The translations under genes and the position numbers were made by a program. A DNA stretch of 60,043 nt from Anaeromyxobacter terrae (GTDB taxonomy: Bacteria; Myxococcota; Myxococcia; Myxococcales; Anaeromyxobacteraceae), in NCBI RefSeq assembly GCF_022690685.1, contig NZ_JALCYY010000033.1:1-60043 (forward strand), given 5' to 3'. Positions within the stretch are counted from its first letter, which is position 1. Every line of letters starts with the position of its first letter. Below are positions 8,055 to 16,623 of the stretch, one piece after another. The notes beneath the pieces were generated by a model. The model saw only the letters and a program-made list of their open reading frames with translations, searched no databases and was not told the DNA's origin.

Positions 8055-8963
8055 CTACCGTCCGCGCCAGCCGCGAGGCGGCTCGGCGTACCCGCTCTCG
8101 CGGAACGGCTCGGCGCTGTCGCGGAGCCAGGCTTCGCGCCGTGCCGCGAGACGACCGTCGACGTCGATCCCGAGCGCGGCGAGCCCCTCGCGATCGTCGT
8201 AGCGCAGCGCGAGCACGGCCTCGGGCCGCGCGCTCGCGCGCTCGAAGCGGACCGTGCGCACGCGCGACTCGTGCTCCTCCGCGAACTCCGTGCCGAGCCC
8301 GGGCCGTTCGGCCTCGGGCGCTCCTGCGGACCGCTCCGGCGCGGCCGCGCGCGCCCCCGAGGCCTGCGGCGCCGGGGCAGCGTCCGCGCGCGCCTCTCCA
8401 GCCGGTGCGGAGCGGCCGGGCTCGGCGGGAGCCCCGGCGCGGCGTTCGTCGGCGAGCGGCTCGGCGCGGCGGAGCGGCGCGACGGGGCGGAGCTCGCGCT
8501 CCTGGAAGATCGCCACCCCCACGACGCCGACGTCGCGCGCGTCGCCCGTGAGCGCCGCATACGAGCGCGGCACGCTGGAGAAGCGGAACGCCGCGACGGA
8601 CGCGCGGCTCGTCCGGAAGCCGTCGATCGCCACCTCGGACCACGCGTCCACGAGGTAGCCGCGCTTCGTGAAGGTCGCCGGGCGTCCGTCGAGGACGTCG
8701 CGGCCGTCCACCGACACGACGACCTCTACGCGGCGGCCGGAGTGGTTCCGCACGCGCACGAGGTACCGCTCCCCCAGCGAGCCGAGGACGTAGGTGCGGC
8801 CGCGGTGCGAGAAGGTCGGCAGCTCGTCTCCTTCCTCGCCGATGAGCTGGACTGAGTACGGCCCGGCCTGCGCCGGCCGCTCCGGCGGACGGGCGGCGAC
8901 GCGGGTGGCTGGAACGGCGGAGGACAGCAGGGCGACGGCGACGGCGAGCACGTGGAGACGCAT
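8055..8963 (-). CDS. Exported protein of unknown function
   Basis: The product begins at the ATG at 8963 (AGGAG 6 nt upstream), giving 302 residues; the open frame upstream has no signal. Residues 1-24 are a signal peptide (MRLHVLAVAVALLSSAVP). Residues 35-150 look like a beta-rich domain (YVLGSLGERYLVRVRN, EVVVSVDGRDVLDG, SYAALTGDARDVGVVGVAIF). Residues 160-230 are Ala/Pro/Glu-rich, and a helical C-terminal part ends in YAEPPRGWRGR before a TAG stop. The reading frame continues sensibly for 32 codons beyond that TAG (see findings). I do not recognise a named family. Confidence 0.7.
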   Translation of the reverse strand: MRLHVLAVAVALLSSAVPATRVAARPPERPAQAGPYSVQLIGEEGDELPTFSHRGRTYVLGSLGERYLVRVRNHSGRRVEVVVSVDGRDVLDGRPATFTKRGYLVDAWSEVAIDGFRTSRASVAAFRFSSVPRSYAALTGDARDVGVVGVAIFQERELRPVAPLRRAEPLADERRAGAPAEPGRSAPAGEARADAAPAPQASGARAAAPERSAGAPEAERPGLGTEFAEEHESRVRTVRFERASARPEAVLALRYDDREGLAALGIDVDGRLAARREAWLRDSAEPFRESGYAEPPRGWRGR

Positions 8964-9096
8964 GGAGGCTCCTCTCTCTCGCGAGGTGAACGGACGAGCG
9001 GGCGAAAGGATCTGCGGACGCCGTCCGGGTTCTGGCGCCGCGGGCGGCACGCGATGACGCGTTGCATCCGGGGGGCGGGGTGCGGAGATTCGCGCC

Positions 9097-9888
9097 ATGC
9101 CCACGCCGCGCGACGCAGTAGCCGTCCTCGAGGACGATCACCGCGAGATCGAGGAGCTCTTCCAGGCGTTCGAGCGTTCCCGGAGCGCCGCGCACCGGGA
9201 GGACCTCGTCGCGCGGATCGTCCGGGAGCTCTCGATCCACGCCTCCATCGAGGAGCAGCTCGTCTACCCGCGCGCGCGGGTAGTGGTCGACGGCGCGTCG
9301 AAGGAGCCGGCGGTCCTCGTCGCGCTCGAGGAGCACCACGTCGCGAAGCTCGCGCTCTCCGAGATCGCGACCCTCCGGGCGACCGACTCCCGCTTCGAGG
9401 CGAAGGTCCGCGTGCTCATCGCGAACGTCCGGCACCACGTGGAGGAGGAGGAGCGCGACCTCCTGCCCGCGATGGAGCGGGCGTACACGCCGGAGGAGCT
9501 GCAGGAGCTCGGGGCCGCGCTCGAGCGCGCGAAGCGGATCGCGCCGACGCGGCCGCACCCGTTCGCGCCGGACGAGCCGCCCGGCGCCATGTTCGCCGGG
9601 CTCGCGGCGGGCGCCTTCGACCGGAGCCGCGACGGCCTCGCCCAGCTCGTCGAGATGGCGGCCGACGTCGGCCGGCAGCTCGTGGACTCGGCGCTCCGCC
9701 GGGGCGAGGACGCGGTGCGCCGGGCGCGTGGCCGCCTCGCGCGCCGGATCGAGGAGGCGCGCGCCGAGGTGCAGCCCGAGGCCGTCGAGCGGCGGATGCG
9801 CCGCGGCGTGCGCGCGGCCCGCCGTGCGCAGCAGCGGGTCGGCGAGGGCGTCGAGGAGCTCGGACGCGAGCTGCAGCCGGCGCAGTGA
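9097..9888 (+). CDS. Hemerythrin (HHE) domain protein with basic helical tail
   Basis: A 263-residue cytoplasmic protein. Residues 5-140 form an HHE cation-binding four-helix bundle: DDHREIEELF (His near 15), HASIEEQLVYP (near 50-60), EEHHVAKLALSEI (near 76-88) and HHVEEEERDLLP (near 110-121), supplying the His and acidic ligands of a di-iron site. Such proteins bind oxygen or NO or buffer iron. Residues 175-263 are a highly charged Arg/Glu helical tail, not part of the standard domain. A second hemerythrin-like gene, with a signal peptide, lies at 27887-28489. Confidence 0.88.
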   Translation: MPTPRDAVAVLEDDHREIEELFQAFERSRSAAHREDLVARIVRELSIHASIEEQLVYPRARVVVDGASKEPAVLVALEEHHVAKLALSEIATLRATDSRFEAKVRVLIANVRHHVEEEERDLLPAMERAYTPEELQELGAALERAKRIAPTRPHPFAPDEPPGAMFAGLAAGAFDRSRDGLAQLVEMAADVGRQLVDSALRRGEDAVRRARGRLARRIEEARAEVQPEAVERRMRRGVRAARRAQQRVGEGVEELGRELQPAQ

Positions 9889-10077
9889 GCTCGAAGCCCG
9901 TCAGGAGCGCGAGCCCGTTGCCCGTGGTCCGACCGCGCCCTACCCGGCCGCGCGTCGGCGCACTCGCGCGCCCTTGTGGCTCCTCCACCGGTCGTGCGAG
10001 GTTCCCGGCCCGGCTGCCCGTTTCCCCGGCGCGGCCGCGACCCCCTTCCCTCACCGGGAACGGCTCCGGAGGCCCGC

Positions 10078-10260
10078 ATGAAGACGCTCGTCGCATCCGT
10101 CATGGCCGTCGCGATCCTCGGGACCGGCTGCGTCATCCACACGCCGGGATACCGGCGGTCCAGCAGCGCCGCCGTCGCCGCGCCGGCGAAGAACTGTCCT
10201 CCCGGCCACCGGTGGAGCGACGGCCGCTGCCACGCCAAGGGCAAGGGGCACGACCGGTAG
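10078..10260 (+). CDS. Small lipoprotein, 60 residues
   Basis: The ATG at 10078 opens a 60-residue product with an N-terminal MKTLVASVMAVAILGTGC, a good lipobox ending at Cys18. The mature part is short, has two further cysteines in NCPPGHRWSDGRCH and ends basic. The CPPGHRW...C pattern resembles small lipoproteins of unknown role in proteobacteria. Its size and clean lipobox support it as real. Confidence 0.75.
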   Translation: MKTLVASVMAVAILGTGCVIHTPGYRRSSSAAVAAPAKNCPPGHRWSDGRCHAKGKGHDR

Positions 10261-10283
10261 CTCACCTCCGCGAACGCGGCGGC

Positions 10284-10742
10284 TCAGCTCGTCGCGCCGC
10301 GCCAGCGGAGCGAGGCCGCCGACCGCCTCCGCGCGTGCGCACGCAAGCGCTGCGCGAGCGAAAGGACGAGGCCAGCCGCGAGGAGCGCGAGCATCCCGCG
10401 GAGATACGCCTCGTTCAGGCGGGTGCGCGGCGCGAGGTCGAGCGCAAGCGCCCCGACCCCGGAGAGGACGCCGGCGAGCGCGAGGAGATGGGCGCGCAAG
10501 GTCGTGCGCCAGCGTCTCCAGGACCCGGCGAGCATCGAGTAGGCCGCGCCCAGGAGCACGAGGCCGCAGAGCCCCTCCACGACGGCGGCCGTGGCGATGG
10601 GCGGCTCCTCGATGCGCAGGGGGCCGAGCGCGAGCGGATGACCGAGGTGCGCCGTCGCGAAGATGAAGAACGTCGTCGCCTCGACCGCCAGGAGCAGGCC
10701 GAACAAGGCGGCGCCGGGCGTCGTCCGGTGCGGTGGGGCCAT
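10284..10742 (-). CDS. Small integral membrane protein, four helices, unknown function
   Basis: Starts at the ATG at 10742 with GGAGG 8 nt upstream; a much longer open frame upstream is antisense to the next gene and is rejected. The 152-residue product has about four hydrophobic segments (GAALFGLLLAVEATTFFIF, a second around residues 45-65, a third around 75-95 and a fourth around 110-130) and an Arg-rich C-terminus. No family recognised. Confidence 0.65.
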   Translation of the reverse strand: MAPPHRTTPGAALFGLLLAVEATTFFIFATAHLGHPLALGPLRIEEPPIATAAVVEGLCGLVLLGAAYSMLAGSWRRWRTTLRAHLLALAGVLSGVGALALDLAPRTRLNEAYLRGMLALLAAGLVLSLAQRLRAHARRRSAASLRWRGATS

Positions 10743-10904
10743 TCCGTCGTCCTCCCTGGAGCGCCCGCCCGAGCGCGAGCGGCTCGCCCGAAGATCGTAA
10801 GCACGACGCGGCGTGTGCCACCCGGGAGGTCGGCCGGCGCTCGTGCCCCGGGCGAGCGGGAGGACGGCCGGCGCCGGCGGACGGGGATGTGCTAGCGTCA
10901 CCGC

Positions 10905-11354
10905 GTGCTCCGCCGACCCCCGCAGAGCGTCGTCCTGGCGATCGCCTCGGCCGGCGTCGTGGGGCTCGAGGCCGTCGCAGTCGGCGTCTGGTGCGCCCGG
11001 CTCCTCGGTGAAGGCGAGTCGATGCTGCGCTCCGCCGGGACCCTCTTCCTGTGCGTCCTCGTGGCCGCCGGGATCGTCTCGTTCATCCGCGGAGCGCTCC
11101 TCCAGCACCCCGACGTCCGCATGACGGCGGTCGGCTGGACGATGCCGATCGCGGCCTGCCTCGCCGTGTTCGCGATCCTGCTCGGGCTCATGGCGGCGCT
11201 GCTCTCCGCCCGCACCGCCGCGCTCCCCCTGCTCGCGTTCGTGCTCGTGGTGGTGATGCCGCTCGGGACCATCGGCGTCGCGCTCCTGCGCCCGTCGGCG
11301 CGCGCCTGGTTCGACGCCGGCGCCGAGCGAGAGCGGCGACCCCGCCGCTCCTGA
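10905..11354 (+). CDS. Small integral membrane protein, unknown function
   Basis: A 149-residue frame from GTG at 10905 with four strongly hydrophobic segments (around residues 10-30, 43-62, 77-100 and 105-127) and a charged tail ERERRPRRS. It is divergent from the membrane gene at 10284-10742 with about 160 bp between starts. No family recognised. Confidence 0.65.
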   Translation: MLRRPPQSVVLAIASAGVVGLEAVAVGVWCARLLGEGESMLRSAGTLFLCVLVAAGIVSFIRGALLQHPDVRMTAVGWTMPIAACLAVFAILLGLMAALLSARTAALPLLAFVLVVVMPLGTIGVALLRPSARAWFDAGAERERRPRRS

Positions 11355-11449
11355 AGCGCGCCCTCCCACGGTCCCGCCGGAGCGCCTCGGGCGCGTGACG
11401 CGAGGGCCCCCCATGCGCTCGGCCGCGTTCCGCAATATCCTGCGGAGCC

Positions 11450-11944
11450 ATGGCGACCGAGCCCATCCGACTCTTCGTGACCGGCGGCACCTTCGACAAG
11501 GAGTACGACGAGCTGACCGGGCGCCTGTACTTCAAGGACACGCACGTCCACGAGATGCTCCGGCTCGCGCGCTGCCGCGTCGAGACGCGCGTGCGGACGC
11601 TCATGATGATCGACAGCCTCGACATGACCGACGCGGATCGCCGCGCGATCGTGGAGAACTGCCGGAGCGCCGCCGAGCAGCGCCTCGTCATCACCCACGG
11701 GACGGACACCATGGCGGAGACCGCTCGCGCGCTCCTCGCGGCGGGGCTCGGCAAGACGGTCGTGCTCACCGGCGCGATGGTCCCCTACGCGTTCGGCTCC
11801 TCGGACGGGCTCTTCAACCTCGGCAGCGCGATCTCGTTCGCGCAGGTGCTACCGCCCGGCGTCTACGTCGCGATGAACGGCCGCGTGTTCGCGGGCGACC
11901 ACGTCCGGAAGAACCGGGAGAGCGGCATCTTCGAGGAGGTGTGA
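11450..11944 (+). CDS. Single-domain asparaginase-like protein (N-terminal domain only)
   Basis: A 164-residue protein with asparaginase motif 1 at TGGTFDK (residues 11-17; the Thr is the nucleophile position) and motif 2 at HGTDTM (83-88), plus VLTGAMVPYA near 106-115. It stops where the N-terminal domain of full-length asparaginases ends (those are about 330 residues). Short N-domain-only versions are widespread, so this is probably an intact member of that class rather than a truncation. Deamidase activity is uncertain because part of the classical active site lies across the domain and oligomer interface. Confidence 0.85.
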   Translation: MATEPIRLFVTGGTFDKEYDELTGRLYFKDTHVHEMLRLARCRVETRVRTLMMIDSLDMTDADRRAIVENCRSAAEQRLVITHGTDTMAETARALLAAGLGKTVVLTGAMVPYAFGSSDGLFNLGSAISFAQVLPPGVYVAMNGRVFAGDHVRKNRESGIFEEV

Positions 11945-11993
11945 CCCGCCCGGGCGCTCGCGCCGCGAGGGCGCGTGCGAGAACGTCCGGCGC

Positions 11994-12899
11994 ATGGCTC
12001 CCTCCGAACCTCGGTACGAGCTCCTCTACTGGCCGGGCCTCCAGGGACGCGGCGAGTTCATCCGGCTGGCATTCGAGGACGCGGGTGTCCCCTACGACGA
12101 CGTGGGGCGCATGCCCGACTCGGCGGGCGGCGGCGCCGCCGCCATCGAGCGGCTGCTCGAGGAGCCCGGCCCGTGGCTCACGCCGCTCGGACCCCCGGCG
12201 CTCCGGCACGGCGAGGTCCTCGTCGCGCAGACCGCCGCGATCCTGCAGTACCTCGCGCCGCGCATCGGCGTCGTCCCGGACGACGAGGCGAGCCGGCTGC
12301 GCGCGCACCAGATCCAGCTCACCCTCGCCGACCTCGTCGCCGAGACGCACGCGACCCACCACCCCATCGCGACCTCGCTGTATTACGAGGACCAGAAGCG
12401 CGAGGCGGCGCGCAACGCGGAGGCGTTCGTGCGCGAGCGCATCCCGCTCTTCCTGCGCTACCTCGATCGCGCGCTCGACTCGAACCCCGAGGGCGGCGGG
12501 CGGTGGCTCGTCGGGCGCGGCTGCAGCTACGTCGATCTGTCGACGTTCCAGGTCATCGCCGGCCTGCGCTATGCCTTCCCGAACGCGATGCGCCGCATCG
12601 AGCGCCGCTTCCCGCGCCTCGTCGCCCTGCACGACGCGGTCGCGGCGCGGCCGCGGATCGCCGCCTACCTCGCGTCCGAGCGGAGGATCCCGTTCAACGA
12701 GTGGGGCATCTTCCGGCACTACCCCGAGCTCGATCTTGGCGCGCCGGCTCGCACCGCGCGTGGAGGCAGGGCGGCCCCGAAGGAGGCCGTCGCCCGCTCG
12801 AAGCGCGCCCGCGCCGCTCCTGCCGCCAAGCGCGCCGCCGCAGGGTCAGGACGCGCGCGCGCGAGCCGGAAGGGGCGGAAGCCGCGGCGGAAGGCCTGA
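11994..12899 (+). CDS. Glutathione S-transferase-like protein with Lys/Arg-rich tail
   Basis: Residues 7-85 form a thioredoxin-like GST N-domain (YELLYWPGLQGRGEFIRLAFEDAG; LVAQTAAILQYLA with the Gln-Thr glutathione-binding pair); residues 90-230 are the helical C-domain (DLVAETHATHHPI, SYVDLSTFQVIAGLRYAFP). The Tyr in ELLYW and the QGRGEFIRL segment resemble the sigma/mu-type GSTs. After about residue 245 comes a roughly 55-residue tail of Lys, Arg and Ala resembling histone H1-like or AT-hook-poor nucleoid tails. The tail may bind nucleic acid; that is inference. Confidence 0.82.
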   Translation: MAPSEPRYELLYWPGLQGRGEFIRLAFEDAGVPYDDVGRMPDSAGGGAAAIERLLEEPGPWLTPLGPPALRHGEVLVAQTAAILQYLAPRIGVVPDDEASRLRAHQIQLTLADLVAETHATHHPIATSLYYEDQKREAARNAEAFVRERIPLFLRYLDRALDSNPEGGGRWLVGRGCSYVDLSTFQVIAGLRYAFPNAMRRIERRFPRLVALHDAVAARPRIAAYLASERRIPFNEWGIFRHYPELDLGAPARTARGGRAAPKEAVARSKRARAAPAAKRAAAGSGRARASRKGRKPRRKA

Positions 12900-13010
12900 G
12901 GCGGACCGGGCGGGCGGACCCGCGCGAGGGACCCCATCCGACCTCTTTCCGCGCAGTGACGTTCACGGCCAACTCACCGCCTCGAAGGCCACCCGAACCC
13001 GGAGTTGCCC

Positions 13011-13277
13011 ATGAAGCGGATCGCCCTCGCCCTCCTCCTCGGCTCGCTCGCCACCCCCGCCCTCGCCGCGACGAAGACCTACCAGGTGACCGGTCCGGTC
13101 CTCGAGGTCACCGAGGACAGCATCACCGTCCAGAAGGGCAAGGAGAAGTGGGAGATCGCCCGCACGCCCGACACGAAGATCACGGGCGAGGTGAAGAAGG
13201 GCGAGAAGGTGACGGTCGAGTACCGGATGACCGCGACCAGCGTTGAGGCGAAGCCGGCGGGCAAGGCGAAGAAGTAG
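13011..13277 (+). CDS. Small exported protein, beta-rich, 88 residues
   Basis: GGAG at 13001-13004 points to the ATG at 13011. The product has a signal peptide (MKRIALALLLGSLATPALA, cleaved before ATKTY) and a mature region of about 68 residues with YQVTGPVLEVTEDSITVQKG and GEVKKGEKVTVEYRMTATSVE. This alternating pattern with D-S-I-T-V and K-G-D/E-K-V-T-V is the one seen in DUF5666-like small OB/beta-barrel proteins. Function unknown. Confidence 0.72.
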   Translation: MKRIALALLLGSLATPALAATKTYQVTGPVLEVTEDSITVQKGKEKWEIARTPDTKITGEVKKGEKVTVEYRMTATSVEAKPAGKAKK

Positions 13278-13334
13278 CGCGCGACGTTCGGTGAAGGTGC
13301 GGCGCCGGCGCGGGCGCGCCGCTATCTTCCTCGC

Positions 13335-14435
13335 GTGCCCGACCGCCCGCTCTCGCTCCGCGCCCTGAACCGCGCCACCCTGGCGCGCCAGCTCCTCCTG
13401 GCCCGCGAGCGCACCCCCCTGCTCCGCGCCCTCGAGCGGGTCGCCGGCCTCCAGGCGCAGCTTGCGCGGCCGCCGTTCATCGGCCTCTGGTCGCGGGTCG
13501 ACGGGTTCCGCCGCGACGGGCTGAAGAAGCTCGTCGCCTCTCGCGCGGTCGTCCGCGGGCCGCTCATGCGCACCACGCTCCACCTCGTCAGCGCGGCGGA
13601 CTTCCTGCGCCTCCGCGGGCCGCTCCAGCCGGCCCTGGACGGCGCGCTCCGCATCGTCTCCGACCGGCTCGCGGGCGTGGAGCTCCCGCGGGTGACCGCC
13701 GCCGCGCGCGCGCTCTTCGAGGGGGAGCCCCGGACCTTCGACGAGCTCAGGCCGCTGCTCGCCGCGCGGTTTCCCGGGGTCGACCCGCGCGCGATAGGCT
13801 ACGCCGTGAGGACGCAGCTCCCGCTCGTGCAGGTCCCGAGCGACGACGCCTGGGCGTTCCACGGCTCGGGGCGCTTCACGCTGGCCGAGGTCTGGCTCGG
13901 CGAGCCGGTCCCGGACGAGCGCTCCCCCGAGGCGCTGATCGTCCGCTACCTCGCGGCATTCGGCCCGGCGACCGCTGCGGACGTGCAGGCCTGGTCCGGC
14001 CTCGGGAGGCTCGACGGCGCGCTCGCGGCCGTCCGGCCGAAGCTGCGGAGCTTCCGCGACGGGGACGGGCGGGAGCTCCTCGATCTCCCGCGCGCTCCTC
14101 TCCCGCCGGAGGACACGCCGGCGCCGGTGCGTTTCCTGCCGGAGTGGGACAACCTGCTGCTCGCGCACGCCGACCGCCGCCGCGTCGTGGCGGACGCCCA
14201 CCGGAAGGCGCTCGTCACGAAGAACCTGCAGGTCCCGCCGACGTTCCTCGTGGATGGGTTCGCCGCGGGGAGGTGGCGGATCGCCGGCAGCGGAAAGCGC
14301 GCGAAGCTCGAGCTCCAGCCGTTCGCGCCGCTGCCGCGGCGGACTCGGGACGCGCTCGAGGAGGAGGGCGAGCGGCTCGTCGGGTTCGTGGTGGACGACG
14401 AGGACGCTGCCCCCGCGCGCGCGCGGCGGAGCTGA
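13335..14435 (+). CDS. Winged-helix DNA-binding domain protein (HTH_42 / YcaQ-like)
   Basis: A 366-residue protein from GTG at 13335. Hallmarks of the HTH_42 family are LNRATLARQLLL at the start, the AGLQAQ motif near residue 39, the R..LMRTTLHLVSAADF segment near 75-90, the later GPATAADVQAWSGL and the FLPEWDNLLLAHADR motif near 265. Members act on or bind damaged DNA: YcaQ/AlkX-type enzymes are DNA glycosylases for interstrand crosslinks. Whether this one is catalytic cannot be told from the sequence. Confidence 0.85.
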   Translation: MPDRPLSLRALNRATLARQLLLARERTPLLRALERVAGLQAQLARPPFIGLWSRVDGFRRDGLKKLVASRAVVRGPLMRTTLHLVSAADFLRLRGPLQPALDGALRIVSDRLAGVELPRVTAAARALFEGEPRTFDELRPLLAARFPGVDPRAIGYAVRTQLPLVQVPSDDAWAFHGSGRFTLAEVWLGEPVPDERSPEALIVRYLAAFGPATAADVQAWSGLGRLDGALAAVRPKLRSFRDGDGRELLDLPRAPLPPEDTPAPVRFLPEWDNLLLAHADRRRVVADAHRKALVTKNLQVPPTFLVDGFAAGRWRIAGSGKRAKLELQPFAPLPRRTRDALEEEGERLVGFVVDDEDAAPARARRS

Positions 14436-14495
14436 TCGGTCGTGAGCTGCGTCAGGCTCGGGTGGCGCTGGTGACGGACGCTCATTCGACGGACT

Positions 14496-16187
14496 TCAGT
14501 CCATCGACCGCATCGGCTCCCGCGCGCCGAGCCGCCACGTGAGCCGGTCGGGCGCCGCGCCGCGGATCTCGACGAACCCTCCGTGGACGCCCCGCAGGTG
14601 GTGGGCGGCGCACAGGGACGCCAGGTTCGCCGGCTCGTCCCCGCCGCCGCGCGAGCGGTAGACGACGTGGTGCGCATGCACCGCCGCCCGGCTGCAGCCC
14701 GGCACCTGGCAGAGGCCGCCGTCGCGCGCGAGGGCCCGTCGCTGCGGCGTGCTCCGCTCCGCGAGCGCCGTTTTCCAGGTGGAGACGAAGTGCTCCGCCA
14801 CCCGCTCGAGGCACTCCGCGGACGTGAGCCAGGCGTCCGCGGCGGCGCGGGCTGCCCGGATGGCCGCCTCGAGCAGATTTCCGACCCGCCTGGGCACGCG
14901 CAGGTCCAGCTCGGCGCGCGCGCACATCTGCACCTCCTGCTCCGCCTCGAGCTCGCGGCGAAGCGCGATGCAGGTGCGGCCCTCCGCCCGGCGGATCCAG
15001 TCCTCGACGGAGAGATCGTCCGCGACCTCCGCCACGAGCCGCGCCTGCTCGTAGGAGACGCGCCGGTCGCGCATCGCCTGCCTGAGCGCCGGCAGCGCGT
15101 GGAGCCTCCGCTCGAGCGCGACCCGCTGCTCGACCGTGCGCGTCGCCATCCCGAGCCGCTCCTCGCAGTAGTGGCCGAACGAGGCGAAGCCCATGTCGCG
15201 CCAAAGGCCGAGCATCCGGACGAGCATCCCGAGGTGCCCGACGAGCTCGTCCCAGCGGTCGCGCATCGCGGCGAGCCGGCGGAGCTCCGCGTCCACGGAC
15301 ATCGCGTCCACGCCGCCGTCGAGCTCGGCGCTCATCTCCGCCTCGACCGGAGCGACCTCGCCGAGGAACGCCCAGCGCCCGTACTCCTCCTCGAGCCCCG
15401 CCTTCGCCGCCTCGAGCCAGTCGGCGACCGGCCCGCGCAGCGCGCTGTCAGACGCGCCGTCGTCCCCGCCCTCCGAGGACGCCTCCACCGGATGCGCGCC
15501 GAGGAATTCCTGGCAGATGGCCTCGAGCCGCTGCCACCGCGGCGCCGTCGCGCCAACGACCTTGCCCGCAAGCGCCATCGCCTCATCGAGCTTGGCGCGA
15601 CCTCCGGGCGTGAGCTGGACCGAGACACGCTCCCACGTCTCGTCTTCGCCCGCATCCGTGGCGCTCTCCGCCCGCACCGCCGCCGCGAGCGCGCGCACCG
15701 TCTCGGTCCGCGCGAGCGCGACCCAGCGCTCCTCCGTCTCTCCGCGCGCGACGGGCAGCACGGTCTCCGCCTTGCGCGCGCTCACCTCGCCGCGCCGGAC
15801 CGCCTCGGCAAGGAGCGGCCGGTCGCGCAGCGCCCGCGAGAGCCGGGCCAGCTTCTGGGCGGTGCCCGCAGCGATCCCCAGCCGCTCGCGCGCGTAGTCG
15901 CCGATGCCCGAGAACCCGAGCCGCATCGCGCCGTCCCGCTCCGCGAGCGCCGCGAAGCCACGACCGAGGGCGACCTCGAGCGCGCCGTGACCGCGCGCCA
16001 CGGCCGTGAGGAGCCGGTCGAGCAGGAACGCCGCTTCGTCGCGCAGCACGCCCTTCCGCTCGTGCGGCGGCGGCGGCTCGAGCAGCCAGGCCTCGGCCGC
16101 GAGCACGTCCAGCGCGGCCGCCGAGGCGGTCGCGAGAGGTGCGGGAGGGCTCGGGCGCACGTCGTCCATCGCGTGAACCCATACCAT
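14496..16187 (-). CDS. HNH endonuclease domain protein (DUF222-like N-terminal region)
   Basis: A 563-residue protein; an ATG at 16169 (MDDVRPS) is an equally possible start. The first 470 residues are helical and contain two similar segments with the pattern F..IG.Y..ERLG...(GFSGIGDYARERLGIAAGT near 95 and GFASFGHYCEERLGMATRT near 335), so the body looks internally duplicated. The C-terminus carries an HNH core: CQVPGCSR, then AHHVVYRSRGGGDEPANLASLC and AAHH (about residues 497-535). Such proteins occur in many copies in actinobacteria and myxobacteria; the role is unsettled. The gene converges on the winged-helix gene with a 60-bp gap, and its upstream region is the tandem repeat at 16251-16485. 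Confidence 0.85.
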   Translation of the reverse strand: MVWVHAMDDVRPSPPAPLATASAAALDVLAAEAWLLEPPPPHERKGVLRDEAAFLLDRLLTAVARGHGALEVALGRGFAALAERDGAMRLGFSGIGDYARERLGIAAGTAQKLARLSRALRDRPLLAEAVRRGEVSARKAETVLPVARGETEERWVALARTETVRALAAAVRAESATDAGEDETWERVSVQLTPGGRAKLDEAMALAGKVVGATAPRWQRLEAICQEFLGAHPVEASSEGGDDGASDSALRGPVADWLEAAKAGLEEEYGRWAFLGEVAPVEAEMSAELDGGVDAMSVDAELRRLAAMRDRWDELVGHLGMLVRMLGLWRDMGFASFGHYCEERLGMATRTVEQRVALERRLHALPALRQAMRDRRVSYEQARLVAEVADDLSVEDWIRRAEGRTCIALRRELEAEQEVQMCARAELDLRVPRRVGNLLEAAIRAARAAADAWLTSAECLERVAEHFVSTWKTALAERSTPQRRALARDGGLCQVPGCSRAAVHAHHVVYRSRGGGDEPANLASLCAAHHLRGVHGGFVEIRGAAPDRLTWRLGAREPMRSMD

Positions 16188-16250
16188 CCGTGTCTGACGT
16201 CCAGGACGACGATGGCGCTACTGTCGGTGAATACCGGAAGTGACTTTCCG

Positions 16251-16485
16251 ACCTCGACCCCGACCTCGACCCCAACCTCGACCCCAACCTCGACCCCAAC
16301 CTCGACCCCAACCTCGACCCCAACCTCGACCCCAACCTCGACCCCAACCTCGACCTCGACCTCGACCTCGACCCTGACCTCGACCTCGACCTCGACCCCG
16401 ACCTCGACCCCGACCTCGACCCCGACCTCGACCTCGACCCCGACCCCGACCCCGACCTCGACCCCGTCGACCTCGAGACCTCGGC
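16251..16485. repeat. Tandem 6/12-bp repeat, C-rich on plus strand and G-rich on minus strand
   Basis: About 235 bp of repeats. The left half is a 12-bp unit ACCCCAACCTCG repeated about eight times; the right half mixes ACCTCG hexamers with ACCCCGACCTCG units. All variants keep a 6-bp period, so every frame stays open and simple Thr-Pro-Thr-Ser or Val-Glu-Val-Gly repeats appear in translation; I do not regard these as proteins. The repeat lies between the HNH gene start (16187) and the secreted-protein gene (16624); the rest of 16188-16623 shows no gene. The minus strand has regularly spaced GGGG and GG runs. Confidence 0.95.
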
Positions 16486-16623
16486 CCCTCACCCCGGCAC
16501 CAGGCGACGTACCGGGCGGTCCAGCGTCTCGTTCGAGCCACTCGGGCGTCCCTGTGGGGAGACCACGCCCCCCGCCGCGAAATATCAGAGGAGCAGCCGC
16601 GTACGTCGCTCCGGAGGTCGTCC

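Noticed and set aside
10284-11435. 383-codon frame that would extend the small membrane protein upstream
   Set aside because: It covers the divergent membrane gene at 10905-11354 in antisense; the ATG at 10742 has a good ribosome-binding site and begins the hydrophobic protein.
16251-16485. CRISPR array
   Set aside because: The repeat has no spacers and a unit of only 6-12 bp. No cas genes are in the window.
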